The notes under the pieces are model-generated. The model was not told the DNA's origin and did not search any database. It worked only from the letters and a program-made list of their open reading frames with translations. 14,918 nt of DNA from UMGS1696 sp963643035 (lineage in GTDB: Bacteria > Bacillota > Clostridia > Oscillospirales > CAG-272), in contig CAVIKO010000048.1 in NCBI GenBank assembly GCA_963643035.1, positions 1 through 14,918 on the forward strand, written 5' to 3'. Below are positions 8,013 to 14,918 of the stretch, one piece after another (within the stretch, counting starts at the first letter, position 1; each line of letters starts with the position of its first letter). Both the position numbers and the translations under genes were made by a program.

Positions 8013-8642
8013 TCATTTTTTCGCAAGCATTCCTTTAATCTTCGTTTTGCTTCTGTAGATCGCGTTGCTGACGGATTTTTCACTTTTTCCAACGTCTTCG
8101 GATATTTCTCGTGGAGGCTTGCCGGTAATATATAGTGCAAAAACAGTATACTCAAAAGGAGATAGGATCATGCGGAATTCGCGCAGTGCGGCCTTCGGTA
8201 TGGAATCCTCGGTATGTTCGGGAGGAATCTCCAAGAGCTTCGCTCTCTGCCGTTCCCATTTGCGCTTTTCACGCCCGACGCGGCGCAGTGCAGTAATCAT
8301 GGCATTACGGATGCAGATCTTCGCGTACAGACCAAACGTGACGTTCTTCCCTTTTTTCGGATCGTCTGGGTCATAACGCATGGCAGCCTTATAAAGAGCC
8401 ATCGACGCGTCCTGGCGCAGTTCTTCAAATCCGATACCGCCGGGCCCGATCGTTGTATTCGTTACACCCATAGATGGCGCGAATTGGCGAATCATACGTT
8501 CAATAAGTGGCGCGTACAAGCGGCACAGAGCGGCAAACGCGTCTGTATCTCCACCTTGGATGGCCGCGATCAATGCCTTGGCGTCGTCCCTCGCAGGTTC
8601 GGATGCCTTTTTACCATGCTTTCGCGTATCGTTCTGTTTCAC
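8013..8642 (-). CDS. RNA polymerase sigma-70 family factor, SigH-like
   Basis: A 209-residue sigma factor with region 2 (about residues 31-125) and region 4 (about 158-205). Region 2.2 reads EELRQDASMALYKAAMRYDP and region 2.4 reads YAKICIRNAMITALRR, close in pattern to Bacillus Spo0H/SigH (AELCITRQIITAI). The region 4 helix-turn-helix is GKPPREISEDVGKSEKSVSN, again like SigH (GRSYQEISDEL). Region 3 is short, and length and order fit SigH rather than ECF factors. SigH directs stationary-phase and early sporulation genes in Bacillus; that role here is inference. The start is GTG at 8642: an in-frame TAA lies just upstream, a GAGG is about 13 bases before it, and the GTG overlaps the TGA of an upstream small frame (GTGA), suggesting coupled translation. 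The region upstream is cut by the assembly gap, so its promoter is not visible. Confidence 0.85.
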   Translation of the reverse strand: MKQNDTRKHGKKASEPARDDAKALIAAIQGGDTDAFAALCRLYAPLIERMIRQFAPSMGVTNTTIGPGGIGFEELRQDASMALYKAAMRYDPDDPKKGKNVTFGLYAKICIRNAMITALRRVGREKRKWERQRAKLLEIPPEHTEDSIPKAALREFRMILSPFEYTVFALYITGKPPREISEDVGKSEKSVSNAIYRSKTKIKGMLAKK

Positions 8643-8707
8643 GGCAGATCGTTATCCTCGCGCATTCCAGTGTGGCGACAAACCGCTCCGGCAATAGGAA
8701 GTTCCAT
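8639..8707 (-). CDS. Possible micro-ORF overlapping the sigma factor start
   Basis: A 22-codon frame begins at ATG 8705-8707 after a GAGAG ribosome-binding-like run and ends in a TGA that shares four bases (GTGA) with the sigma factor start. The same frame is open up to the N gap, so it may instead be the C-terminal tail of a larger gene. I do not recognise the sequence. The overlap suggests translational coupling whichever it is. Confidence 0.3.
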   Translation of the reverse strand: MELPIAGAVCRHTGMREDNDLP

Positions 8708-8728
8708 ACAGCTCTCATTGCGTTTGTC

Positions 8729-8738
8729 NNNNNNNNNN
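8729..8738. other. Assembly gap (10 N)
   Basis: Ten undetermined bases. The left flank ends in TGTC and the right flank begins with TGTC, so two contigs may overlap there and the true gap could be zero or unknown. Contiguity of the sigma factor side with the DUF4364 side is not proven by this sequence. Confidence 1.
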
Positions 8739-8958
8739 TGTCAATAGTATCTTTAAAATTTTTTCATAAAATTTCAGGACTACCGCAATTCCCCTTGTGC
8801 ATATTCTACACATTCATAGGATACTGCATGAGGGATACTGCAGGATGTACGGAACATATAGGCAGAAAATTGACTATATTTGTCGCTATTATGCGTTTTT
8901 CAATAATTCCGCACGGTCCAATCGAGGCTTTCCTGCTCTGTTCATTCGCCTATTCGCG
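8739..8958. other. Non-coding stretch between the gap and DUF4364
   Basis: No frame here looks like protein. It is relatively AT-rich near the gap and holds a 10-base direct repeat (GGATACTGCA at 8819-8828 and 8833-8842, 14-base period). No convincing terminator for DUF4364 was found. Confidence 0.5.
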
Positions 8959-9546
8959 TCAGTTCTCGAACAAGTAATTGACATTTCCGGTGACCAACGC
9001 CGTGATCCCGCGCAGCACCACGTCCGGTTTATCCTCGAAATTCATCTGCATCCGCCTCAACTGATTGAAGGTATCGGCGCGTAGAGACAGCTTCATAGCC
9101 AGTCCGTCTTTATCCTTGATGGAGCAGTGAAAAATAAAGCCTTCGCCATCCCGTTCGCAGGATTGATCCATGACGGCTCCCCGTTTTTCAAGGGACAGGT
9201 GGCGCATGGCACTGATGTAGCTCTTTTCCCGGACAGCGGCTCCGAGCAGATCCTCCGACAGTCCCTCTGCCACGATCTTTCCCTTGCGGGTGACGCTGTA
9301 GAGGATGCCGTCGTCGTCCGGATGAAATACGTTCGGATCGATCACCTCGCCGTCTTCACGCTTGCCTTCAATCAGCTCATTCTCCATCAAATGCTGGAAG
9401 CACTCGACAAAATTGAAATAATCGACCAGACCGTCCCGGATGATGATCGTCCCGATGTCGGTGTAATTCAGGGGATACCCGATTTTATCGAGCAAATACA
9501 ATATAAAAACTTTAACCTGATCCGGTTCACGCAGTAGCTCAGCCAC
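8959..9546 (-). CDS. DUF4364 family protein
   Basis: A 195-residue protein matching the clostridial DUF4364 pattern: an N-terminal winged-helix-like part (VFILYLLDKIGYPLNYTDIG, then FQHLMENELIE and YSVTRKGKIVAEGL, residues about 12-105) followed by a beta-rich C-terminal part. The winged-helix look suggests DNA binding, but the function is not established. There is no signal peptide or membrane segment. The start is GTG at 9546, backed by a GGAAGGG about 10 bases upstream; no ATG fits. It appears monocistronic. The 130 bases upstream contain a small hairpin (9622-9637) but no clear promoter hexamers. Confidence 0.85.
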   Translation of the reverse strand: MAELLREPDQVKVFILYLLDKIGYPLNYTDIGTIIIRDGLVDYFNFVECFQHLMENELIEGKREDGEVIDPNVFHPDDDGILYSVTRKGKIVAEGLSEDLLGAAVREKSYISAMRHLSLEKRGAVMDQSCERDGEGFIFHCSIKDKDGLAMKLSLRADTFNQLRRMQMNFEDKPDVVLRGITALVTGNVNYLFEN

Positions 9547-9683
9547 AGTAGATAACCCTTCCGTTCTCCAAAATTACGGATCCCGCACCGTGTAACCGGT
9601 CGGGAAAGAAGCGCGCAAACCGAGCGAAAAACCGCTCCATGCGCTGAAAACTACAAATTACGTCGGTAGGGTTCCATGAAAAA

Positions 9684-9720
9684 GGGCTGTTTCGTGAGAT
9701 ATGGCTCGTCGAAACAGCCC
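9684..9720 (-). terminator. Intrinsic terminator after the solute-binding protein gene
   Basis: A perfect 11-bp stem (GGGCTGTTTCG at 9684-9694, CGAAACAGCCC at 9710-9720), followed on the minus strand by TTTTT. It lies about 90 bases past the stop at 9808 and separates that gene from DUF4364. Confidence 0.85.
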
Positions 9721-9807
9721 CGATTCACGGTTTTTCCATACGCCGGATTTGTAATATGTCCGTACAGCTCCGAAAGCAGAGCAGCCGGGGGAATGTTGGC
9801 GCGACGA

Positions 9808-11580
9808 TTACTGAACGGCTTCCGTATCCGCAGCTACGTTTTCCGTGGAAGCTGCAGCGGTATCGGTAGCTGCCTTATAGGTCATGTAGTCGTTGAGCTT
9901 GACATCGTTGAAGGTATGCGTACCGTAGTAGTCGGTCTTGATACCGGACAGTTCATCGGAGAACAGGTATGCGTCCTGCAAGAAGTAAAGCGGGCAGACG
10001 GGCATGTCGGCAAGGAGTTGCTCTTCAGCCTGGTGGAGAACTTTTGCTCTCTCCGCTCTATCGTAAGTGGTGTTCGCCTGATCGATAAGCGCATCATAGG
10101 CTTCGCTTGCATAGCCGGACACATTGCCGTAGAGATCATAGGTTTCGGAATTCATATCCACGCCATTGCCGGAATACGCCGCAGAGAACGGTGCGAGCGC
10201 GGAGAAGGCATCGGGGGAGAGCATCATCATATCATAAGCGATGACATCAAAATCCCCAGCTTCAAAAGCATCCTGGAACAGGTCGTCCTGGCAGTCGTTG
10301 GAATTCTTCTTTGTTTCCATCACTTCCACGTCTACGGTAAAGCCGAGTCCGGACCAAACGCCCTTAACATATTCAGCAACCGCGATGTCCACCTCGTCGT
10401 TTCTTACCTTAATGGTGAAGGAACCCTTGGTCACGCCTGCGGAGGACAGAAGAGACTGTGCCTTGGAAACATCAGCGGAGGTAGAGATCACATTGCCGCC
10501 CACTTCGCGGAACTGCGTCTTGGAATCCGCATCGTATACCTTATAGGGAATGAAGCCAGTAGCAGCCTTTGCATAGGTGACAATGTTCGCAATGGCTTCA
10601 CGATCGAGAGCGAGCGATAGTGCCTGACGCACTTCCGCCTTCTGGAAAAGGGAATTTTGGGTATTGAACATATAGGTGTGGGTACCCATCATGTCGGTGA
10701 TAACCGCGGAATCCGCATAAGCGGCGCGCTGATCCAGAGCGATCTCGCCGTCATAGAAGATACCGCCCTCGGTCAAAGCAGAAAGCTGAGCCGCTGCGTC
10801 GCCGGTTGCATAGGTATTCCACAGACGGTAGGGGATAACATACTTGTCGAGTGCTTCTTCCTTATCGGGATCAAGATAGTAGTAGGAAGAACGTTCAAGC
10901 TTAATCTCGGAACCGGAAACCATGGACTTCGGGATGAACGGACCGTTTGTAATGATAGATGTGGTCTTTCTCGCCCATGTTTCGCCGTAACGGGTGATAA
11001 CATCCTCACGGAGCGGAACCAGCGCGATGGACGCCAGCTTTTCAAAGAAGTTATCGAGGTCAATCTTCGATTCAAACTCGATGCTGAGCGTATAGGTATC
11101 TACAGCAGCGATACCCACGTCGTCAATGGACGCGTCGCCCATCTTGGCGGCCTTGGCGTTCTTGATGTCGTACAGGAGAGACGCGGCCTCATGCTTCTGA
11201 TCGGGATCGAGAAGCCGCTTCCAGGAGTACACAAAGTCGCCTGCCTGAACGGTTCTGCCATCGCTCCAGCGGGAGAGATTGAGGTCTATGATGATGGAGA
11301 ACGTCTTGCCGTCGTCCTTATCAATCTTGTACTTCTTCATCAGGGCTTTTTCCCACTTGCCATTTTCATTGATGCTGGTCAGTCCTTCAAATATGAGCCG
11401 CATATACTTGAGCTGGGCAGCATCGGTAATAGTAAGCTGGGGGTCGAAGTCAAAGACTTCCGTCGTAAGGTACATATCAATGATTGCACCCTTGTCTTCC
11501 TCTTCCAGGGTTGTACAGCTTGCCATCATGGGGACGAGCATCAGCACAGCCAGAAGCAGGGACAGCACCTTTTTTTTCAT
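9808..11580 (-). CDS. Peptide/oligopeptide ABC transporter substrate-binding lipoprotein (SBP family 5)
   Basis: A 590-residue extracytoplasmic binding protein. The N-terminus is a lipoprotein signal: positively charged MKKK, a hydrophobic core and the lipobox MASC with the acylated cysteine at residue 22. The mature part carries the family-5 signature near residues 100-140 (LSRWSDGRTVQAGDFVYSWK then RLLDP) and a C-terminal lobe typical of OppA/DppA proteins (PVCPLYFLQDAYLFSD). It would capture peptides at the outer face of the membrane for an ABC importer. The frame is open upstream to 11649, but the start is the ATG at 11580, placed by the signal peptide and a GAGGAGG 12 bases upstream. No permease or ATPase genes flank it: it has its own promoter and terminator, so it must work with a transporter encoded elsewhere. 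Its ligand cannot be inferred. Confidence 0.9.
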   Translation of the reverse strand: MKKKVLSLLLAVLMLVPMMASCTTLEEEDKGAIIDMYLTTEVFDFDPQLTITDAAQLKYMRLIFEGLTSINENGKWEKALMKKYKIDKDDGKTFSIIIDLNLSRWSDGRTVQAGDFVYSWKRLLDPDQKHEAASLLYDIKNAKAAKMGDASIDDVGIAAVDTYTLSIEFESKIDLDNFFEKLASIALVPLREDVITRYGETWARKTTSIITNGPFIPKSMVSGSEIKLERSSYYYLDPDKEEALDKYVIPYRLWNTYATGDAAAQLSALTEGGIFYDGEIALDQRAAYADSAVITDMMGTHTYMFNTQNSLFQKAEVRQALSLALDREAIANIVTYAKAATGFIPYKVYDADSKTQFREVGGNVISTSADVSKAQSLLSSAGVTKGSFTIKVRNDEVDIAVAEYVKGVWSGLGFTVDVEVMETKKNSNDCQDDLFQDAFEAGDFDVIAYDMMMLSPDAFSALAPFSAAYSGNGVDMNSETYDLYGNVSGYASEAYDALIDQANTTYDRAERAKVLHQAEEQLLADMPVCPLYFLQDAYLFSDELSGIKTDYYGTHTFNDVKLNDYMTYKAATDTAAASTENVAADTEAVQ

Positions 11581-11656
11581 GATTTTGTAAATCCTCCTCG
11601 AACTACTCTCTTTGGAAATAACGCGTACAGCGGGTACGCTTATTCTCACTCACCAC

Positions 11657-11685
11657 ATTATAACACGGAATTGTCAAAATAGCAA
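11657..11685 (-). promoter_or_regulatory. Sigma-A-type promoter for the solute-binding protein gene
   Basis: Minus-strand TTGCTA (4 of 6) at 11680-11685, a 17-base spacer, and a perfect TATAAT at 11657-11662. Transcription would start near 11650, giving a leader of about 70 bases before the ATG at 11580. A better TTGACA nearby is only 9 bases from the -10 and cannot serve as its -35. Confidence 0.7.
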
Positions 11686-11929
11686 CATGTTCTTTTGGGG
11701 TATCCACAAGTTTCATCTATTTGCACAATTCCGGGCCGATTTTTTGTGCATCTTTTACATCGTCTCGTGTGTGAAAAAGGAGAAACCCGTTCCAAAATTC
11801 GGTTTTTTGTTCGGCATACCCGTTTTTTCTGCCGTTTTACGCATGAACATACGTTTTTTTGGTAAGCTACACATGCATTTTTCATTTTCCGGAGGTACCG
11901 TCATACTCCACCGGATTCTGTCAAAGCAG

Positions 11930-12067
11930 GACGGATGCACCATAGCCTGCCGCATCTACAATCTGGATATCAACCCACCGCGTTCTGCCAGTTTCAATGA
12001 GCAGTACACGAAGGGGCCTGTCCTCATCGAGGTGGGTGCGGCTTCCGGTCCCCTTCTCTGTACATGA
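11930..12067 (+). pseudogene. Remnant resembling the C-terminus of SpoIIP amidase
   Basis: The last 45 codons of a plus-strand frame ending at a TGA at 12065-12067 read CRIYNLDINPPRSASFNEQY then TKGPVLIEVGAAS. This resembles the end of the sporulation cell-wall amidase SpoIIP, which typically has R-x-I, a short gap, then FNQxLSPGxLLIEVG. Upstream of it the frame looks non-coding and lacks the earlier SpoIIP motifs, and after IEVGAAS it stops instead of continuing into the usual NTLEEA tail. A decayed fragment is the simplest reading. The remaining 11690-11930 holds only T-rich runs and no gene. The match is from memory of the family, not from a search. Confidence 0.35.
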
Positions 12068-12124
12068 TCCGGTATTTCCCGGAAACAGTATGTATGGAAA
12101 GTGAATCCTCTCCTTCTCTTTTAT

Positions 12125-12964
12125 TTACGCACCGAAGATCGCCTCACTGACCTCGGCAAGAGACGGAAATATAAGATCCGGCTTGTCTGCATCACAGGCG
12201 ACTTCCACGTCCTTGATTTTTGTCTCCCCGGTCAACACAAGAGCGGAAAGCATACCATGCCGTTTGCCTGTTGCAATGTCTGTGTACAGACGGTCGCCGA
12301 AGATGCACATATCTGTGCGGGACAGTCCGGTCAGTTCCTCCATCATTGCCACGGTTTCGGGATACGGTTTGCCGAAATAGGTTGGTGACACACCCGTGGA
12401 TGCTGTGACACAAGCCGCAATTGCACCGCTGTCGGGAATGAATCCAGTTTCTGTCGGACAGTTGAAATCAGGATGCGTACAGAGATATTCCGCGCCGTAT
12501 CGAATAAAGTCACATGCCACAGTCAGCTTTTCATACGTCAGCGTGGTGTCAAAGCTCGTGACCACAATGTCCGCGCGCTTGGACGCGGTTTTGCCGTCCC
12601 GATCGCAGATCAGCCGAACACCTGCGCGGGAAAACTGCTCCCATAGCTGCGGTGTACCGAGGAGGTAGACCGATTTATCTGCGCGCATCCGTGTAAGAAA
12701 AGCGGCGGTTACGTTCCCCGAGGTGCAGATTTCTCCCTCCCGCGGCGCAAAACCGAGTCTTTGGAGCTTGTCCACGTAAAATACAGGATCGTGCGACGCA
12801 TTATTCGTGAAAAACAGAACCCGTCTGCCGTCATCGCGCAGTCTTTTGATAAAATCGATGGCGAACGAGAACGGTCTACCACCGAGATAAATGGTGCCGT
12901 CCATATCGAAAATATAGAGTTTTTTCGCGCGCAGTGCGGACAGACTGCTTTCGGAATTGGTCAT
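12125..12964 (-). CDS. HAD superfamily subclass IIA phosphatase (NagD-like)
   Basis: A 279-residue hydrolase with all four HAD motifs: DMDGT with nucleophile D20 and acid/base D22 (motif I), FFTNNAS with T53 (motif II), GKP with K199 (motif III), and GDRLYTD with D224 and D229 for magnesium (motif IV). The large cap between motifs II and III marks subclass IIA, whose members hydrolyse nucleotides, p-nitrophenyl phosphate or small sugar phosphates; the physiological substrate here is not decidable. It is cytoplasmic. The ATG at 12964 follows an AGAGGA at suitable spacing. It is divergent from the pantothenate kinase with 102 bases between starts, and the palindrome there could control both. 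No clear terminator follows; only a 5-bp hairpin without a T run lies downstream. Confidence 0.9.
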   Translation of the reverse strand: MTNSESSLSALRAKKLYIFDMDGTIYLGGRPFSFAIDFIKRLRDDGRRVLFFTNNASHDPVFYVDKLQRLGFAPREGEICTSGNVTAAFLTRMRADKSVYLLGTPQLWEQFSRAGVRLICDRDGKTASKRADIVVTSFDTTLTYEKLTVACDFIRYGAEYLCTHPDFNCPTETGFIPDSGAIAACVTASTGVSPTYFGKPYPETVAMMEELTGLSRTDMCIFGDRLYTDIATGKRHGMLSALVLTGETKIKDVEVACDADKPDLIFPSLAEVSEAIFGA

Positions 12965-12995
12965 GAAGATTGTCCTCTTTTCGTGATTTCATCAT

Positions 12996-13017
12996 TCCAC
13001 GGTTGCAATACCGTGGA
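12996..13017. promoter_or_regulatory. Palindrome overlapping the pantothenate kinase -35 box (candidate operator)
   Basis: A perfect 7-bp inverted repeat TCCACGG/CCGTGGA separated by 8 bases that contain the -35 hexamer TTGCAA. Its place within the promoter and between two divergent genes is what a repressor operator would look like. No regulator gene is next to it, and the binding factor is unknown. Confidence 0.5.
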
Positions 13018-13031
13018 TTCTGTGGTATAAT
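13003..13031 (+). promoter_or_regulatory. Sigma-A-type promoter for the pantothenate kinase gene
   Basis: TTGCAA (4 of 6) at 13003-13008, a 17-base spacer, and a perfect TATAAT at 13026-13031. Transcription would start near 13038, about 29 bases before the ATG. Confidence 0.75.
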
Positions 13032-13066
13032 ACGGTCAACATCTCCACAGAGTGAAAGGACCCACC

Positions 13067-13900
13067 ATGCAGAAACAGATCGTCATCGGTATCGACGTCG
13101 GCGGAAGCACCACCAAAATCGTCGGTTTTCATAAAGTCACCCACGCGCTCATTGAACCGCTGTTTGTCCGTGCAACGGACCCCATCACCTCTGCCTACGG
13201 CGCGTTCGGCAAGTTTCTCGTTGTCAACCGCTTGAACCTATCCGACATCGCCAAAGTCATGATCACCGGAGTCGGTTCGTCTTATCTGACCGATTCTCTC
13301 TACGACCTGCCGTTTGAACGGATTGAGGAGTTTCGCGCCATCGGCCTGGGCGGACTCTATCTCTCCGGACTGTCGGAGAGCATCATCGCAAGCTGTGGCA
13401 CCGGTACGGCACTGGTCTACGCGAAATCGGGCGAGGCACCGCTCTATCTCGGCGGTACGGGCGTAGGCGGCGGCACCCTGCTTGGACTGTCGAAACGGCT
13501 TCTGGGCATGGACAACATCGCTCACATCGTAGAGTTGGCGTCTGAGGGAGATCTCTCACACGTGGACTTAAAAATCAACGACATCACCAAGCACGACATC
13601 GTCCCCGGTTTTTCCGACACCATGACCGCGTCCAATTTCGGAAACGTCAGCGACATCGCAACGCGGGGAGACATCGCACTCGCCCTCATCAATATGGTCT
13701 TTGAAACGATCGGCATGGTTAGCATTTTCGCTGCGCGCAATTATGGTATCCGCGATGTGGTGCTGACCGGAAATCTGTCGAGCGTTCCACAGTCGGAAGA
13801 AATTTTCGGTACTCTGAACCGAATGTTCGACATGCGCTTCACGATCCCGCAGAATTCTCGTTTCGGCACCGTAATCGGCGCGGCCCTTGCCGGTATGTGA
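13067..13900 (+). CDS. coaW: Type II pantothenate kinase
   Basis: A 277-residue kinase of the acetate/sugar kinase-Hsp70 fold that phosphorylates pantothenate with ATP, the first step of coenzyme A synthesis. The ATP phosphate-binding loop is IGIDVGGSTTK (residues 7-17), the second glycine loop is SCGTGTALVY, and GGTGVGGGTLLGL follows. All match the layout of Staphylococcus aureus CoaW, as do DLKINDI and TASNFGNV. The E-F-x-A motif (E88-F-R-A) matches EFDA of that enzyme, where the Glu is catalytic. The length is close to the S. aureus protein. A GTG at 13052 is also in frame, but I choose the ATG at 13067 because AAAGGA lies 7 bases before it. It has its own promoter and ends in a terminator, so it is a single-gene unit. 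Substrate preference for pantothenate over related sugars or pantetheine is inferred from similarity. Confidence 0.85.
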   Translation: MQKQIVIGIDVGGSTTKIVGFHKVTHALIEPLFVRATDPITSAYGAFGKFLVVNRLNLSDIAKVMITGVGSSYLTDSLYDLPFERIEEFRAIGLGGLYLSGLSESIIASCGTGTALVYAKSGEAPLYLGGTGVGGGTLLGLSKRLLGMDNIAHIVELASEGDLSHVDLKINDITKHDIVPGFSDTMTASNFGNVSDIATRGDIALALINMVFETIGMVSIFAARNYGIRDVVLTGNLSSVPQSEEIFGTLNRMFDMRFTIPQNSRFGTVIGAALAGM

Positions 13901-13922
13901 TCTCCAACGAAATAGTCATAAG

Positions 13923-13954
13923 AAAGGCGGACTCTGTTTGGAGTCCCCTTTTTT
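13923..13954 (+). terminator. Intrinsic terminator after the pantothenate kinase gene
   Basis: GGACTC at 13929-13934 pairs with GAGTCC at 13941-13946, extended by AAGG/CCTT across a one-base bulge, and is followed by TTTTTT. It begins about 20 bases past the stop codon and also separates this gene from the convergent homoserine dehydrogenase gene. Confidence 0.8.
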
Positions 13955-14033
13955 GCTAAAAACGTGACGCGTGTTCCGGATTTACACTTCTTATAGTGCA
14001 AATCCATTTCAATGCAGCGCTTTATTCACTTTA

Positions 14034-14918
14034 TTATAGGAAACGATACGCTGCGGTCGGTTCACCAAGCGACTTTGTGATCTCCTGCCACACATCTTCC
14101 GATACAGGCTCCGTGACATATGCGTCCACGGTACCGGGTACTCTTTCCGCAGCGACAAAATGCATCAGTGCATCGTACTTGTCTCCCGCAAACCGTACAT
14201 ATCGTCTGACCGGGATCGCATCCACAGAGGCAGCACACGCCGCACGTGCAAATGCCGGGATTGTCTCTTTTGCCGTCGCACCGGAAAGAATTCCGCATAC
14301 ATCCGCCATGACCGCCGCCGCTGTGGGCAGCCGCCCCGCTCCTCTGCCATAATACAGTATATCGCCGAGAGCCGTTGTTGTGAATCGAATTCCATTGTAT
14401 ACGTCGTGAATGTGCGCGAGAATGTCCGTCTCCGGCACGAATCGCGGGCAGACAGACAATGCGGCGCCATCCGACGTCAAAGTCATCTGTGCGATATATT
14501 TGACCGCCGCGCCAAGTGCCTGCGCATCCGCAATGTCCCGCGCAGATACGGTGCGCATGGTTTCCGTCCGTACATCCGAAGTCTGATACAGGATTCCGGT
14601 GGCAAGCGCGGTTAGAATAAGAATCTTACGCATACCGTCGATCCCGTCCACATCGGCCGCCGGATTTGCCTCCGCATAGCCGAGCTTTTTCGCATCCTCG
14701 ATGATCTCGTCGTAGCTCTTCCCCTCCTTTTTCATCCGGGTCAGAACGTAGTTTGTCGTACCGTTGACAATACCAGAAATCGCGGTAATTCGTTCTGCCG
14801 CGAGAGAGGTCAACAGGGAACGAATTTCCGGAATACCGCCGCCGACGCTCGCCTCAAACGCGTAGTATACGCCATGCTTTTTGGCCTCGGCAAGAAGTAC
14901 GTCTCCGAACGTGGCGAC
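14034..14918 (-). CDS. hom: Homoserine dehydrogenase, partial (N-terminus beyond right edge)
   Basis: Converts aspartate semialdehyde to homoserine with NAD(P)H, at the branch to threonine and methionine. The visible 294 residues enter at the window edge and begin in the last part of the nucleotide-binding domain. The catalytic domain is complete: FEASVGGGIPEIRSL, ISGIVNGTTNYVLTRM, the DVDGIDGMRKILILTAL segment with its acidic and Lys residues, and YYGRGAGRLPTAAAV. After it come only about 60 residues (from RRYVRFAGDKYDAL to the stop) in place of the usual C-terminal ACT domain of roughly 75-90 residues; the typical DxPGVLAxI motif is not seen. A TTG at 14813 could be mistaken for a start, but coding homology runs through it to the edge. 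Feedback inhibition by threonine may thus be weak or different, which is inference. Confidence 0.92.
   Translation of the reverse strand, partial: VATFGDVLLAEAKKHGVYYAFEASVGGGIPEIRSLLTSLAAERITAISGIVNGTTNYVLTRMKKEGKSYDEIIEDAKKLGYAEANPAADVDGIDGMRKILILTALATGILYQTSDVRTETMRTVSARDIADAQALGAAVKYIAQMTLTSDGAALSVCPRFVPETDILAHIHDVYNGIRFTTTALGDILYYGRGAGRLPTAAAVMADVCGILSGATAKETIPAFARAACAASVDAIPVRRYVRFAGDKYDALMHFVAAERVPGTVDAYVTEPVSEDVWQEITKSLGEPTAAYRFL

Noticed and set aside
8819..8842. Direct repeat GGATACTGCA, two copies
   Set aside because: Only two short copies with no array, att-like or operator context; likely chance or slippage.
11612..11929. N-terminal part of the plus-strand frame ending at 12067
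   Set aside because: It overlaps the promoter of the solute-binding protein gene and has no protein-like composition; only the last 45 codons resemble a known family.
12066..12081. TCCGG/CCGGA hairpin after the HAD phosphatase gene
   Set aside because: Only 5 bp and no T run on the minus strand, so not a credible terminator.
13052..13066. GTG start five codons upstream in coaW
   Set aside because: The ribosome-binding AAAGGA lies inside that extension and is well placed for the ATG at 13067.

Overview
The window looks like a draft or metagenome-derived contig (it holds a 10-N scaffold gap at 8729-8738) from an anaerobic Firmicute of the class Clostridia. The evidence is a DUF4364 protein, a TIGR03960-type radical SAM protein fused to DUF2344, a SigH-like sigma factor, a CxxC-x17-CxxC zinc-ribbon protein, a type II pantothenate kinase and good sigma-A-type promoters. 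Finer placement cannot be read from the sequence. Almost all genes are on the minus strand; the pantothenate kinase is the one intact plus-strand gene.

Layout from left to right. 1-347: no intact gene; one plus-strand frame is open to 303 except for a single TAG. 348-2957 (-): radical SAM/B12-type protein fused to DUF2344, preceded by a 224-base leader with two strong inverted repeats. 3182-6151 (-): a 989-residue membrane protein that reads as a degenerate P1B-type ATPase behind a 430-residue acidic tail. 6236-7243 (-): RlmB/TrmH-family rRNA methyltransferase with its own promoter. 7497-7528: terminator. 7540-7818 (-): small zinc-ribbon protein. 7853-7915 (-): degenerate tRNA-like element. 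8013-8642 (-): sigma-70-family factor with a GTG start overlapping the stop of a micro-ORF. 8729-8738: assembly gap. 8959-9546 (-): DUF4364. 9684-9720: terminator. 9808-11580 (-): oligopeptide-type solute-binding lipoprotein, standing alone with its own promoter. About 11930-12067 (+): fragment resembling the C-terminus of sporulation amidase SpoIIP. 12125-12964 (-): HAD-IIA phosphatase. 13067-13900 (+): pantothenate kinase, divergent from the phosphatase across a 102-base region carrying a promoter and a palindrome. 14034-14918 (-): homoserine dehydrogenase, cut by the right edge.

This is mostly housekeeping sequence (rRNA modification, CoA and threonine/methionine synthesis, nucleotide-type phosphatase, peptide uptake) rather than a mobile island. 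I saw no insertion sequence, CRISPR array or phage module. The rlmB gene and the P-type-ATPase-like gene probably share a transcript; the other genes look like short or single-gene units with their own signals.

The most unusual item is the P-type-ATPase-like protein. It keeps the 4+2+2 membrane layout and the order of soluble domains of a heavy-metal ATPase, but it has lost the TGE loop, the CPC metal site, the DKTGT phosphorylation motif, the TGDN motif and the GDGxND hinge. It is a plausible pseudo-enzyme or sensor. Other items worth a look are the structured leader upstream of the radical SAM gene, the tRNA-like element lacking an anticodon stem, and the palindrome over the pantothenate kinase promoter.
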